This document shows positions 25,601 to 31,942 of a stretch of DNA of 64,000 nucleotides, piece by piece. A program made the translations under genes and the position numbers. The notes under the pieces were generated by a model. That model saw nothing but the letters and a program-made list of their open reading frames with translations. It was not told the DNA's origin and did no database searches. How positions within the stretch are numbered: the first letter of the stretch is position 1; each line of letters starts with the position of its first letter. Origin of the DNA: Sphaerolaimus hirsutus (taxonomy: Eukaryota > Nematoda > Chromadorea > Monhysterida > Sphaerolaimidae); contig OZ038450.1 in the NCBI GenBank assembly GCA_964036195.1, positions 31,622,794 to 31,686,793 of the forward strand, read 5' to 3'.

Positions 25601-28600
25601 AATTTTCTGGGAGGAAAATATTCAGTGCCATCGACATCCGCCATGGGTACTACAATATCCCACTGGCCAACGAAAGTTCATGTGAAAAAAACAAGTTTTG
25701 TTTGTAGCTTGGGACAGTATCGCTACACTAGAATGCCGTTCGGTACATGCAACGCTGGCGCTTCTTTCCAGCATCTCATGCAGCTAATGCTCATGGATTT
25801 AAATGAGGATTTAACGCGTGCATGGGTTCGCGCTTACATTGACGACATTTTGTGCTGCAGCGACACGGTTTCAGAACACTTAGACCATTTACGCCGTCTG
25901 TTCACACGCTTACGCTGGGCAAAACTGAAAATGCAACCTGCTAAGTGCAACTTTTTTGCCAGCACTTTAAAGTATCTAGGACATCAGATATCCGCCGCGG
26001 GAATTTCACCCGCGCCTTCGCGAGTGGCGGCAATGCTTGATTTACCGAAAGTCCACACAAAACAGGATCTGAGAAAATTTCTGGGTAAATGTGTGTATTA
26101 CTCACACTTTATCCCAAACTACAGTAGGATAGCTGCACCACTTTATGAAGTGTTGAAGGGAAAAGTGCCGAAACATGGAAATACACCGTTCAAATGGACT
26201 GAAGAAATGTTAGATTCATGGAGCACGCTGAAATTTTGCTTGACGTCACCACCAGTTTTGATCCACCCATACAGGGACGGCAGGCCGTATGTGCTTGAAA
26301 CTGATGCCAGTAAAATCGGATTGGGTGCAGTTCTATCACAACATGATGATCAAGGGGTCTTACATCCAATTTCGTTTATATCTAAACGCTTGACACATCC
26401 ACACAAAAATTTCTCTGCTGCCGAACTTGAAAGCCTATGTATAGCTTGGGCGATTCGTCGCCTGGCCGATTTTGTCGAAGGGCAAAAATTAGTTGTCATC
26501 ACAGACAATTCTGGAATACAACAGATCTTAAAATCGCCGGCGCACAGTAAATTAGAACGTTGGGCATTATTCGTTTCCGATAAAATTGTCAAATTTATTC
26601 ATCGGGCTGGAAAGTACAATTGTGTGGCAGACGCCCTGTCTCGCAACCCAATAGAGGAAGCGGAATTCGGGACCGACAAACTAGATGTCCCGACAGATAT
26701 AGTTCGAGGATTGGCATTTGGCACTGTTCCTGGTTTCCACCTAACCGGTCCAATCCACCAGTCAAAAATTATTTCACAGCAACTCGATGTCAATTGGAAA
26801 GAATTGCAAATGAATGACGCGGAATTGAATGACATTATTTTACAAATTCAAATTGAACCCAAAAAATTTCCAGATGTGGCGTTGATTGATGGCGTACTGT
26901 ACCATAAAACTCCCACAAAAGCGCATTCATACTCAATTTGGCCCCCACGGTCATGGCAACAAGCTTGCCTCAAACACGCCCATATGGGGATTTACGCTAG
27001 TCACGGCAGTCATGAGAAAACCATGGACATGCTGTGCCAGTATTTCGCGTGGCCGAATATGCAAAACCAAGTTTTGGATTTTTGCCGACAATGTAGTGAA
27101 TGTTTGCAGCAAAAAACCCATGTTTTGAGACCAAGCCCGCTAGGGAATACTGAAACTCCGCAACAACCTTTTGATGTTGTCCATATGGATACCATGCAGT
27201 TTGAGCATGCCAACATCAAATCAAAAGTTTTGGTTACAGTCGACGCATTCACTCGTTACGCGATTGCTACACCGCTTTCATCTATGAGGGGCGAAACAGT
27301 TGCGAAAGCAATTTTGAAACATGTTTTTCTTGTTTTTGGGGCGCCCAGATTGATAATTTCAGATCAGGGGACAGAGTTTATCAATTCTGATTTTCGCGCA
27401 TTGTGTGCAGAGTATGGAACACATCACACCCCTGTCCTACCACACAACCCTGCAGCTAATGGCATTGGAACGCGTTAACGGGAGAATGCGTGAAATTTAC
27501 TCATTTGTGAAAAAACAGCACCCGCGATCCAACTGGAAAGAACTTTTGCCAGTTGTCATGCTCAAGTACAATTTGACCATGAACAAGAACTTAACATGCT
27601 GCCCGTTCTACTTGATTTATGGACACTTACCTCACTGGAATTTGTTTTTTGTTTCAGCAAAAAATAAGTCCTGACACGATGCAAAATGTTGCCCGCACGC
27701 AAAGCGACAAAAATCGCCAAAAATATCAGCAATATTTTGATACAAAACCAGGGCGCGATATAAATATAGGGGATGTTGTAATGATCAAAAATTTCTCAGT
27801 CGACAAATCCATTCCAAGGTTTAGCGGTCCACATACAGTAGTTGATATGGCCGGGCCCAACATTTTTTTTCAAAATGGACATTTACTCGAAACTGTACCT
27901 GGGCGGTTTTGCTGGAAGGTACAACATTTATCACCGAATTGAGTTTTTAATTTTTTCGACAGATTTGATGTTTCTCGGTAAACGCCTACTGATTTATTTC
28001 TTCCTCGTTATACAAATAAATGTTGCAGTCCAGCGGCAGAAGCGGTCAGAGAAAAAAACGAGCTTTCAAAAATGCATGCCATTTTTTGGTCGTGCATTTT
28101 ATTGTGTGGTTGCATGGTAGCTGTTGAAAGCGCGCGGAAACATCGCAAAAGCAAAACCCCTCAACGTACCCCGGAGCCCAAAACCCCATCTCCACCACCA
28201 CCTGCCACGCCCACCTATGAACCGGATACGCCGGAACATATGTTGGCACCGTATGTCCTGATACCATGCTCACCACAAGCGACCGCTCAAAGTTCTAGGA
28301 CACCACAATACAACGACGCCGACCAGCCTGGCACCTCGACGCAGGCTCAAATTTCAACCAGCAAAGCAGAAGAGACTTTTTTGGACAACAAGAAAATCTA
28401 TTCTCAGATGTGCAAGGTGCCATTTTTACTGTTCAAAGTTGAGTGTGTCCTATAAGTAAGTAGCCCGGCGCTCAAACCAGGATTTCGACACACTCGGCGA
28501 TAAATACCGTCACCTGCGTCGGGGTTTCAACTCTCTCCAGCAGGAGAATGATGACCGGCACAGGACAGTCGTGGGCTTTCGCATAGAAAACCGTCATCTG

Positions 28601-31600
28601 GGGGAGGCTTTGGTCAAAGCTGAAACTGAATCTGCTCAAAAAAATGCAACAATTCACAATTTAACGTTGCTGGTGAATAAATTGCAAATGAAAGAAAATG
28701 TCCGCACAGATGACGCTTTCTCTCAAACGGAAACCACGTTTTTCCCAGCAGTTTGTTCATTTGGGTGCTCAATTTGAGTAACAAAAACGTGTCGTAAATT
28801 TTTGGGTAACTCAGGATGGGAAAGTGGATTTGGACGGGGCAAAATTCTACCGTAGAACAGAATATGGCCCGAGTATGCGATTCGATGGACATCTAGTCGT
28901 TTCGCCAGAAGAAATTAGGCGCCAAGCATTGACTCAGGCATTTTACTTGGCGAAAATTGGGGACTTTTCTGACACGTTCACATTGCAATTTGTCCGCAGA
29001 CCTGGGAAGACTTTCACCAGAATGATACCACAACTACGGCCGAGGTCCCTACACGCCAGTCGGCTGTACAACAGGTGGCAGCGACAGAACGCTTTCCACA
29101 ACATCATTATCAGCGCGGACGAACGCCAGCGCCACGCAGCTACCATAACTACCACCATCAACATCATCGCAACGACAACCGCCATCGCCACAGGGATTTC
29201 AAACGCAGGACAGTTTTTTCCCGTATTTCGAAATCTGGCAAGTATTCAAACAAAAATCGGCGCCGTTCGCGCTCAGCTTCTCAGTGAAAAAGAGAGAAAG
29301 TAAAAGTAAAAAGAGTGAAAAAACAAAGTGTGATTCGAAAAATTGAAATTTTGATAAAATTGGAGGGGTGATAATGTCGGATGTGCGAGTTGTTGATTTA
29401 AGTTATCATCCTAGTGATGTACATTTGCTTCCTTTTTGAGTCTTATTTAAATATCTGTCAGCGTAGTCACGTGAGGTTCGGATAATGGATCTCAGCACCT
29501 AAATCTCTCCATTGAATGCATAGGAAACGATAGCTGCTATTGTTTCCTCAGAATTTTTGTATTTAAGGTAAAGACTTCAACATCTTAACTTAAATGATTT
29601 AAACCTCAACCTAACTTAACTTAACTTACACCCCCCCCCCCCCTTAAAACGCAGTGTAGGGTGACTAGGGTGTCAAAAAAAATTTTTACGGAAAACAGAA
29701 AATGGAAAACGGAAAGGTAAAAAAAAATTCTGCCGGAAAACGGAAAACGGAAAGGTAAAAAATTTCACTCAGTGGAAAATGGAAAACGAAAAGGTAAAAA
29801 AAAATTGTCGGCTGGAAAACGGAAAATGGAAAAATGAAATGCCGGAAAACGGAAAACGGAAAGGGAAATTTTCACAGAAACAGAAAAAAATAAAGTGAAA
29901 TTTGCACAGTAATAGACAAATTTGCAGAAGGAAAACCTGCATGCAGGTTTGCCTGTTTGGCTTTGATTGTAGTAGCTGTACATTCTGCAACTATGAATCA
30001 TGCCAGTAACTTCACTTGTAGTTCAAGCTTGACTGAACCAAGAAAAAATCATCAAAAGGTAGCAAAAATACACTACAACAACAATAAAAATTTAGCAAAA
30101 GTGAACTTTGATGTAACTGAACAGTAAAAAGTATACTCAGCGGACTGCAAAGTATGTGTCCAAAATTACTTTGTGTTTTTTACAGATTCGGATACAGATA
30201 AAAATTATGAATGACAGAAGAACCTGGTAGTTAAAAACACCATAGTGGAAAAAGATAAATACAGATTGGAAAAACAATGTAAAAATGCCAAAAAAAACTG
30301 AAAATCGAGCCAGAAAATGGAAAAATGGCCTGGAAAAATGGAAACGGAAAGGTAAAAAAATTTTCAGCCGGAAAATGGAAAAATGGGCTGGAAAAACAGA
30401 AACGGAAAGGTAAAAAATTTTCCTGCGGAAAGGGGAAACGGAAAACGGAAACAGAAATTTGACACCCTAATTGTGACACAAATTTAACCAACTTCTACCA
30501 ATTCTATCAAAAGTTACATATTGTAAGTGACATGTGCAGTAAAATACATATTTGATTGAATAATTCCCTCTTGGGTTATTCGACTGTTAGTCGAGTAAGG
30601 AAAAAAATCAAGGGGGGATTCTATTGCGTTTAAATTTTCAAGCATGTTTCTATTGGCTGTTTACAGAGGCCCCGGTCGGGGACCAGTCCACAGCACAAAA
30701 TAAAATTTTTCAAAAGTCAATAATTGGCGTGTATGGGTTGTTTGCATGTTAATTAGGTAAATTATCACCAAATTTGCATGTACAAAATTTCTGCAAGATG
30801 GTTACACACGCTGATGCATATTCTTTGGGGGGGGGGTGTATAAATTTTTTTGATTTGTCTCAATATTGGCATGCATGTACTCCTTTGTCAAGTGAGTATG
30901 CATGCCAAGTTGCTCCCCAGAGCGGTCAGTGGTTCTTATATTTTTTTACCCTTAATTTTTGTCGTTCACTGTATTTTTGTTTACTGAATGAAATATCACT
31001 GAGATGGGACCAGTCTCCGGTGGGAATATAATTGGCCCCGACAGTGGCCAAATGTCCCTGTGAGAAAATTTGTTTGTCCGTAAACAACGAAATTTGTGTC
31101 CCTGAGAGGGGGCGAAAAATTTGACAAAGGGGACTATTGCCACCAGGGACCAGTTGCCAGTGGGATTTCATTCACTATACAAAAATCCAGTGAGCGACAA
31201 AAATAAAAGTGTAAAAAATAGGAATCACTAATAGCTCTGAGCTGAAATTTGGCATGCTTACTCAATAAATGAAGGAGTACATGCATGCCAAAATTGAGAC
31301 AAAATTAGAAAAAAAAATTTACCCCCCCAACCCAAATAAAATGCATCAGCGCGTGTAACAGTCTTGCATAAAATTTGTGCATGCAACATTGATGATACTT
31401 CACCTAATTAACATGCAAACAACCCATACACACAAATTATAGACTTTTGAAAAAATTTATTTTTTGCCAGGGACTGGTCCCCGACCGGGGCCTCTGTAAA
31501 TAGCTGATAGAAACATGCTTGAAAATTGAAATGCAATAGAATCCCCCACCCCATCTTGAATATTGCCCCCTCAAAAGCCTCATGTCATAATATTCCCCCA

Positions 31601-31701
31601 GGGCCAGGGGAACTATTCAAGCAAATACTGTATATATGTTTTACCTGTACCACCAGTTGCGGTGTATTCGGCGCAGTCGATTCACTTTTTTCATTGTCCA
31701 T
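4382..31701 (-). CDS. NIT-domain transmembrane receptor, probable receptor guanylate cyclase, N-terminal part (8 exons, incomplete)
   Basis: Minus-strand spliced gene found by reading splice sites around small conserved blocks. Eight exons (31701-31645, 22080-21890, 21553-21477, 21273-21150, 20277-20141, 19551-19477, 17103-17006, 4683-4382) join in phase to about 353 codons. Order: about 19 cytosolic residues, a hydrophobic helix (AIVLCAMLCGCLTLICVTFL), then blocks typical of the NIT domain (LQVERGTSC, TDNVL, FKNSL, MINHIIQMI, FARGAIG, LLSFSSF), a second helix and a charged helical linker. NIT is an all-helical small-ligand sensor, first described in bacteria; in animals it is known on receptor guanylate cyclases. 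No cyclase domain is inside the window, so enzyme identity is inference. Introns 1 and 7 are filled with retroelements on the opposite strand. The domain assignment is from remembered motifs and needs a profile search. Confidence 0.8.
4760..5374 (-). repeat. BEL/Pao LTR copy in inverted orientation
   Basis: Reverse complement of the 3' LTR at 16060-16700 over almost its full length with few differences. Shared blocks include the reverse complements of TCCTCTTCCTCGGTTAGG, GACGACGCTTCACGTCAA and TCTCTTCCTAGGATC. On the plus strand it is rich in TGTGA rather than TCACA, which independently shows it is flipped relative to the element. Confidence 0.85.
5368..5588 (+). repeat. Partial BEL/Pao LTR in direct orientation, forming a palindrome with the inverted copy
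   Basis: 221 bp nearly identical to 16050-16270 (from GACCGATTGGCGCC to CGCTGTTT). Together with 5150-5374 it forms a large hairpin with loop TGGCGCCAAACCAATCGCC. After 5588 it diverges from the 3' LTR and runs into the leader. Confidence 0.85.
5589..5782 (+). other. BEL/Pao 5' leader
   Basis: Non-coding stretch between the partial direct LTR and the gag start. I could not identify a convincing tRNA primer-binding site immediately after the LTR; the only TGGCGCC-type sequence is inside the hairpin loop at 5375-5393. Confidence 0.5.
5783..7735 (+). pseudogene. gag: BEL/Pao gag (one in-frame TGA)
   Basis: One frame of 651 codons from ATG at 5783, interrupted by TGA at 6587-6589 (after codon 268) and then open to 7735. 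The N-terminal part has an alanine-rich start and helical, charged segments; the middle corresponds to BEL/Pao capsid; codons about 493-560 hold three zinc knuckles (CLFCGIKEHYTTDC, CTRCTRRGHQAAQC and a third CYYC..H..C), the usual BEL/Pao arrangement for binding element RNA. The last 70 or so codons overlap pol in another frame and are probably not translated as gag. The TGA may be a decay mutation or a readthrough stop; no special context is evident. Confidence 0.85.
7515..9863 (+). pseudogene. pol: BEL/Pao pol, first part: protease and reverse transcriptase
   Basis: 782 codons in the +1 frame relative to gag, overlapping it by 221 nt. Residues 25-28 are PPSY, a late-domain type motif. The aspartic protease DTG is at residues 208-210 (8136-8144). 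Reverse transcriptase blocks run from about residue 480, with LLADIEKAFLQI and the catalytic box YVDN at residues 660-663 (9493-9504), where YVDD is common. The frame ends at TAA 9861-9863 inside pol; reading resumes in the same frame, so this is a single nonsense change. It copies the element RNA into DNA in cytoplasmic particles. Confidence 0.88.
9864..12590 (+). pseudogene. pol: BEL/Pao pol, second part: RNase H, integrase, C-terminal domain
   Basis: Same frame as the preceding part, open without a stop to 15497 (first Met at 10032). RNase H acidic residues are seen in VFCDASKDGYAVCAY and LWTDST. The integrase zinc-binding region (HFHELAGH..CVTC) is at about 11165-11310. The catalytic triad is Asp 11394 (GIDYMGP), Asp 11580 (SDNAPAF) and Glu 11676 (GGVYERMVG); the second Asp and Glu are separated by 31 residues by my count. 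The C-terminal domain common to BEL/Pao integrases is at about 12222-12405 (RGQVVLITDD..GRV..SPSNLVPLE). A Ser/Gln-rich linker leads into the envelope-like domain with no stop between. Confidence 0.88.
12591..14390 (+). CDS. env: Envelope-like transmembrane glycoprotein domain of the BEL/Pao element
   Basis: In frame with pol. It opens with a hydrophobic stretch resembling an internal signal peptide (12606-12660), then a cysteine-rich ectodomain of about 540 residues with N-glycosylation sites and the pattern LWNATAFNKQC near 13207. A glycine-rich amphipathic stem is followed by one strong membrane anchor at about 14305-14375 and a basic tail. This layout matches class III-type viral fusion proteins, such as those BEL/Pao elements have captured from negative-strand RNA viruses. 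The specific viral source is not established from the sequence alone. Expression would normally use a spliced or subgenomic message. Confidence 0.65.
14391..15519 (+). CDS. Tail region open in overlapping frames (unknown accessory or C-terminal sequence)
   Basis: The pol-env frame stays open to 15497. Frame 14378-14710 is also open (basic, KRRRRNRQKK, Ser/Gln-rich), and so is 14929-15519, which carries PPPY within DQELDPPPYHL, a Nedd4/ESCRT-type late-domain motif. The pol-env frame ends in an acidic segment (DEHHEEGRENAGVEDADD). At least two frames look protein-like, so either the tail is frameshifted or there are overlapping small ORFs. Which frame is translated cannot be decided here. Confidence 0.45.
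15520..16049 (+). other. BEL/Pao 3' non-coding region with hairpins
   Basis: Non-coding, still TCACA-rich. It contains GC-rich self-complementary sequence at about 15880-15918 (GGCGGGCCCGCC) and a hairpin GCTCGCTTTTC / GAAAAGCGAGC at about 15967-15992. A polypurine tract just before the LTR is not clear-cut. Confidence 0.5.
16050..16700 (+). repeat. BEL/Pao 3' LTR
   Basis: 651 bp ending in ACA. The first 221 bp match 5368-5588 directly; nearly the whole length matches 4760-5374 in inverted orientation. The start is taken where the direct match begins; it could begin a few tens of bases earlier. Confidence 0.75.
16685..16781. repeat. CCGTATT-family element fragment at the BEL/Pao border
   Basis: AGGGGGGTTATTATTTCCCC followed by TTAATTCGAGG-type blocks and TAATACGG at the right end. 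Its left end overlaps the last bases of the LTR. Confidence 0.5.
17006..17103 (-). CDS. NIT receptor exon 7
   Basis: 98 nt between acceptor ACAATTCACAG and donor GTGAGG; entry phase 1, exit phase 0. It encodes LSGHTSGLLSFSSFISDD followed by a polar helix, corresponding to the last helices of the NIT domain. Phases match exons 6 and 8. Confidence 0.75.
17308..17761. mobile_element. CCGTATT-family element (CTCGAAATACCCCC type)
   Basis: Starts CCGTATTTCCTCGAAATAC and ends GTATTTCGAGGAAATACGG. C/G runs lie inside each end around a unique centre that recurs at 34118-34545 (reverse), 35680-36146 and 37739-38169 (reverse). The right side is followed by TA. Confidence 0.75.
18142..18708. mobile_element. 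hAT-like element with GGAAAACGG array, copy 2 (reverse orientation)
   Basis: TAGGGTGTCAA and TTGACACCCTA termini with a perfect 8-bp duplication CTCATAAT (18134-18141 and 18709-18716). The interior is an array of TTTCCGTTTTCCG-like units. Frames over it are repeat by-products. Confidence 0.85.
18717..19476. other. Intron 6 sequence of the NIT receptor
   Basis: AT-rich, with several GAGATTTTCTGAGATTTT-like low-complexity stretches (also at 17790-17950). No other feature seen. Confidence 0.5.
19477..19551 (-). CDS. NIT receptor exon 6
   Basis: 75 nt between acceptor TTTATTTTTCAG and donor GTAAAT; phase 1 to phase 1. It encodes GMKRGYGSGYFARGAIGV and the start of the next helix, matching the NIT block that follows the conserved G-x-x-R turn. 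Confidence 0.8.
19742..20073. mobile_element. CCGTATT-family element (GCTTGAATAATTCCCC type)
   Basis: Starts CCGTATTTGCTTGAATAG, ends TTCAAGCAAATACGG, flanked by TA on both sides. Lies in intron 5 of the NIT receptor. Related copies: 36346-36627, 41075-41336, 45886-46192, 52613-52923 and the shell of 30546-31632. Confidence 0.75.
20141..20277 (-). CDS. NIT receptor exon 5
   Basis: 137 nt; acceptor ACATTCCAG, donor GTTGGT (weak). Phase 2 to phase 1. It encodes NMHTMINHIIQMIIQYC and a helix ending LALEYIG, matching the NIT central helices (Y-x-x-I-N-x-x-L-I and L-x-A-L). The acceptor and the first exon bases are tandemly duplicated, giving an alternative in-frame acceptor 48 nt upstream. Confidence 0.8.
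20262..20356. repeat. 48-bp tandem duplication across the exon 5 splice acceptor
   Basis: CATAGTGTGCATGTTGCTGG followed by a T-rich tract occurs twice in tandem (20262-20309 and 20310-20356) with a few differences. Both units carry the minus-strand acceptor and the first 15-16 exon bases. Confidence 0.85.
20404..20632. repeat. Palindromic CCCTGTAAAATG-type element
   Basis: Ends in CCCTGTAAAAGTC and ATTTTACAGGCTC; built from words such as TGTCATGCAAA and TTTGCATGAC in both orientations. Same family as 48396-48527, 48790-49015 and 57418-57608. Confidence 0.6.
20714..21117. repeat. CCGTATT-family fragments
   Basis: A left piece (CCGTATTACCTCAAAATAC..CCAGAAATTTTA, 20714-20825), a spacer, and a second piece with long G runs ending TCGAGGTAATACGG (about 21005-21117). 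Probably one element decayed or two adjacent fragments, in intron 4 of the NIT receptor. Confidence 0.5.
21150..21273 (-). CDS. NIT receptor exon 4
   Basis: 124 nt; acceptor AAACAAAACGCAG, strong donor GTGAGT; phase 1 to phase 2. It encodes LSGIKWTSEHYKSIAAFKN and a further helix ending SDQSCNFIM. The W, the F-x-x-x-L block and the following polar helix fit the NIT domain. Confidence 0.82.
21477..21553 (-). CDS. NIT receptor exon 3
   Basis: 77 nt; acceptor TGTAAAATTACAG, donor GTAAAT; phase 2 to phase 1. It encodes SGGADVDTTEKLRRDRRKET and DNVLA. SGG followed by a helix with R and TD matches the NIT segment that follows the E-R-G motif of exon 2. Confidence 0.8.
21890..22080 (-). CDS. NIT receptor exon 2: first membrane helix and start of NIT domain
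   Basis: Acceptor TTTCCAACCATTTCAG is strong. Reading from phase 0 gives the membrane helix AIVLCAMLCGCLTLICVTFL, a polar stalk and the NIT signature LVTKLQVERGTSC. The best donor by consensus is GTAAAG (exon end 21895, phase 0). Exon 3 needs phase 2, which donor GTGTGT gives (exon end 21890). I chose the phase-consistent end; the alternative would put a stop in exon 3. Confidence 0.82.
22227..22421. repeat. 195-bp flanking duplication, left copy
   Basis: From GCTGCTATTGTTTCCTCAG to GGAAAGGTAAAAAA, ending directly at the gypsy 5' LTR. The same sequence stands at 29533-29727 directly after the 3' LTR. The left copy includes the first 59 bp of the hAT-like element whose complete form is at 29666-30469. 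Confidence 0.85.
22423..22580 (+). repeat. Gypsy 5' LTR
   Basis: 158 bp, closely matching 29375-29532 from ATGTGCGAGTTGTTG to GGAAACAATA. The first bases differ from the 3' copy (TGCGAG against TGTCGG). A tRNA primer site candidate TGGTGGACGTGCTTGGC starts 2 nt downstream at 22583. Confidence 0.85.
22582..23103 (+). CDS. Gypsy leading ORF (gag N-terminal part)
   Basis: 173 codons, in the same frame as the main gag-pol ORF and separated from it by a single TAG at 23101-23103. The likely true start is the internal MSDHSSSQEEVP (22756). Arg/His-rich, no known domain. Either a Gag N-terminus cut by a nonsense change or a readthrough design; the sequence does not decide. Confidence 0.55.
   Translation: MVDVLGLKFHTGRRGGKSCSCHLLMGQLSSDDKCCRPLTSAVLISLLFWLLSSADQPDMSDHSSSQEEVPRHTRRHPCNLLPSPGLNEAGIREFEAEQLRRATRPPNRPVRFEAQFPVARYATRDELQLMPMRARVYHNTSYYAHHTFYEPVVQMSHRMSSSMQPHRPEIVEP
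23107..25707 (+). pseudogene. Gypsy gag, protease and start of reverse transcriptase
   Basis: 866 codons. A capsid-like helical region lies at about residues 150-340. The zinc knuckle CPLPGHTGHRATDC (24241-24282) has a C-H-H-C arrangement rather than CCHC. Protease DTG is at 24882-24890 (LLDTGCTRTIIP). Reverse transcriptase begins at about 25265 with YEPPCKRDF, WASPITIAPK, YRFCVDFKQVN and FSAIDIRHGYYNIPL. The frame breaks in an A7 run at 25684-25691, after which the protein continues in the +1 frame. Confidence 0.88.
25690..27478 (+). pseudogene. Gypsy reverse transcriptase, RNase H and integrase
   Basis: Continuation in the +1 frame (open from 25559). Motifs: RMPFGTCNAGASFQ, catalytic YIDD at 25834-25845, YLGHQIS, LRKFLGKCVYY; RNase H with ETDASKIGLGAVLSQ and ITDNSGIQQ; integrase zinc-binding region HAHMGIYASHGSH..CRQCSEC and catalytic HMDTMQF and ISDQGTEF. 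The frame closes at 27478 just after HNPAANG; the conserved continuation is in the next +1 frame. Confidence 0.88.
27405..27942 (+). pseudogene. Gypsy integrase C-terminal part (two further frame changes)
   Basis: 27466-27674 continues integrase (RVNGRMREIY..WKELLPVVMLKYN). A shift near 27640-27665 moves reading into a frame open to 27942, which carries KPGRDINIGDVVMIKNF and the SH3-like end of integrase (VPGRFCWKVQHLSPN). I give no joined reading. Confidence 0.75.
28072..28455 (+). CDS. Gypsy downstream ORF, N-terminal segment with signal-like start
   Basis: 127 codons after the integrase end. It begins with a hydrophobic signal-peptide-like stretch (MHAIFWSCILLCGCMVAVES) followed by a Pro/Thr-rich region (PEPKTPSPPPPATPTYEP). 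Position after pol is where an env or accessory gene sits in some gypsy elements. No membrane anchor or fusion domain is recognisable. Confidence 0.4.
   Translation: MHAIFWSCILLCGCMVAVESARKHRKSKTPQRTPEPKTPSPPPPATPTYEPDTPEHMLAPYVLIPCSPQATAQSSRTPQYNDADQPGTSTQAQISTSKAEETFLDNKKIYSQMCKVPFLLFKVECVL
28571..29287 (+). pseudogene. Gypsy downstream ORF, later segments in different frames
   Basis: 28571-28777 is a short helical, coiled-coil-like segment; 28824-29050 (MDLDGAKFYRR.., IRRQALTQAFYLAKIGDF) and 29075-29287 (His/Arg-rich, ending GKYSNKNRRRSRSASQ) lie in other frames. The pieces look like one protein broken by frame changes, ending about 88 bp before the 3' LTR. The basic C-terminus suggests nucleic-acid binding; function unknown. 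Confidence 0.4.
29361..29374 (+). promoter_or_regulatory. Gypsy polypurine tract
   Basis: TGGAGGGGTGATAA directly before the 3' LTR start TGTCGG. It is the expected plus-strand primer position. Confidence 0.65.
29375..29532 (+). repeat. Gypsy 3' LTR
   Basis: Starts TGTCGGATGTGCGAG and ends GGAAACGATA; 158 bp, near-identical to 22423-22580. Directly followed by the 195-bp duplicated flank. Confidence 0.85.
29533..29727. repeat. 195-bp flanking duplication, right copy
   Basis: Matches 22227-22421 with only length changes in the C and A runs. It continues without a break into the full hAT-like element starting at 29666. Confidence 0.85.
29666..30469. mobile_element. hAT-like element with GGAAAACGG array, copy 3
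   Basis: TAGGGTGTCAA start, TTGACACCCTA end, 804 bp. The flanking 8-mers AGGGTGAC and ATTGTGAC agree at 6 of 8. Arrays of GGAAAACGGAAAGG sit at both ends with a unique AT-rich centre. The gypsy element entered at base 59 of this element. Confidence 0.75.
30546..31632. mobile_element. CCGTATT-family element interrupted by a palindromic element
   Basis: Outer ends ATATTTGATTGAATAATTCC and GGGGAACTATTCAAGC are the GCTTGAATAATTCC type; the interior is split by the insertion at 30664-31496. Confidence 0.55.
30664..31496. mobile_element. Long inverted-repeat element, CAGAGGCCCCGG termini
   Basis: 833 bp with arms of roughly 250 bp: CAGAGGCCCCGGTCGGGGAC at the left and its complement at the right, then matching AACCCATACAC, CATGCATGTACTCC and other blocks in inverted order. 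Flanked by TA on both sides. No coding sequence. Confidence 0.75.
31645..31701 (-). CDS. NIT receptor exon 1 (start exon)
   Basis: ATG at 31701 opens 19 codons (MDNEKSESTAPNTPQLVVQ) ending at CAG before donor GTAAAA, phase 0, exactly as exon 2 requires. A hydrophilic start before the membrane helix fits a cytosolic N-terminus. A possible acceptor (TTTTTTCAACACAG before 31717) means a 5' untranslated exon may lie upstream. There is no conserved block inside, so this exon is the least certain. Confidence 0.55.
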
Positions 31702-31767
31702 ATCTCCGTCGTTTTGCCTGTGTTGAAAAAATTCATAAAAACTTTTGCGTTGATTACAAATATTGGG

Positions 31768-31942
31768 AGCATAGGCGGCGCAAGGTCCCATATTGTGCTT
31801 GTGACATTCACAATCACATTGGCCAAAATCTGACCTTGTGACACTTTTTACTAGGTAAACTAGGTATTTCTGCTTGTGACACCAAAAATTCCGCTTGTGA
31901 CATTCACAAGCGCACAAGCACTCACGCCGCCTATGATTGGGA
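31768..31942. repeat. Inverted-repeat element, GCATAGGCGGCG ends
   Basis: GCATAGGCGGCGCAAG at the left, CGCCGCCTATG at the right, with CTTGTGACATTCACAAT / CTTGTGACATTCACAAG blocks inside. About 175 bp, non-coding. Confidence 0.55.

Larger units (their letters stand above)
22423..29532 (+). mobile_element. Ty3/gypsy LTR retrotransposon with short LTRs
   Basis: 7.1 kb, in intron 1 of the NIT receptor and antisense to it. Order: 158-bp LTR, candidate primer-binding site, gag with a zinc knuckle, protease, reverse transcriptase, RNase H, integrase, a downstream third coding region, polypurine tract, LTR. Integrase after RNase H is the Ty3/gypsy order. It is inactive: one in-frame TAG and several frame changes, each in the +1 direction. 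Confidence 0.9.

Noticed and set aside
25681-25695. A AAA AAC slippery heptamer as a programmed -1 frameshift in the gypsy reverse transcriptase
   Set aside because: The coding frame moves by +1, not -1, and the site is inside reverse transcriptase. An indel in the A7 run is simpler.
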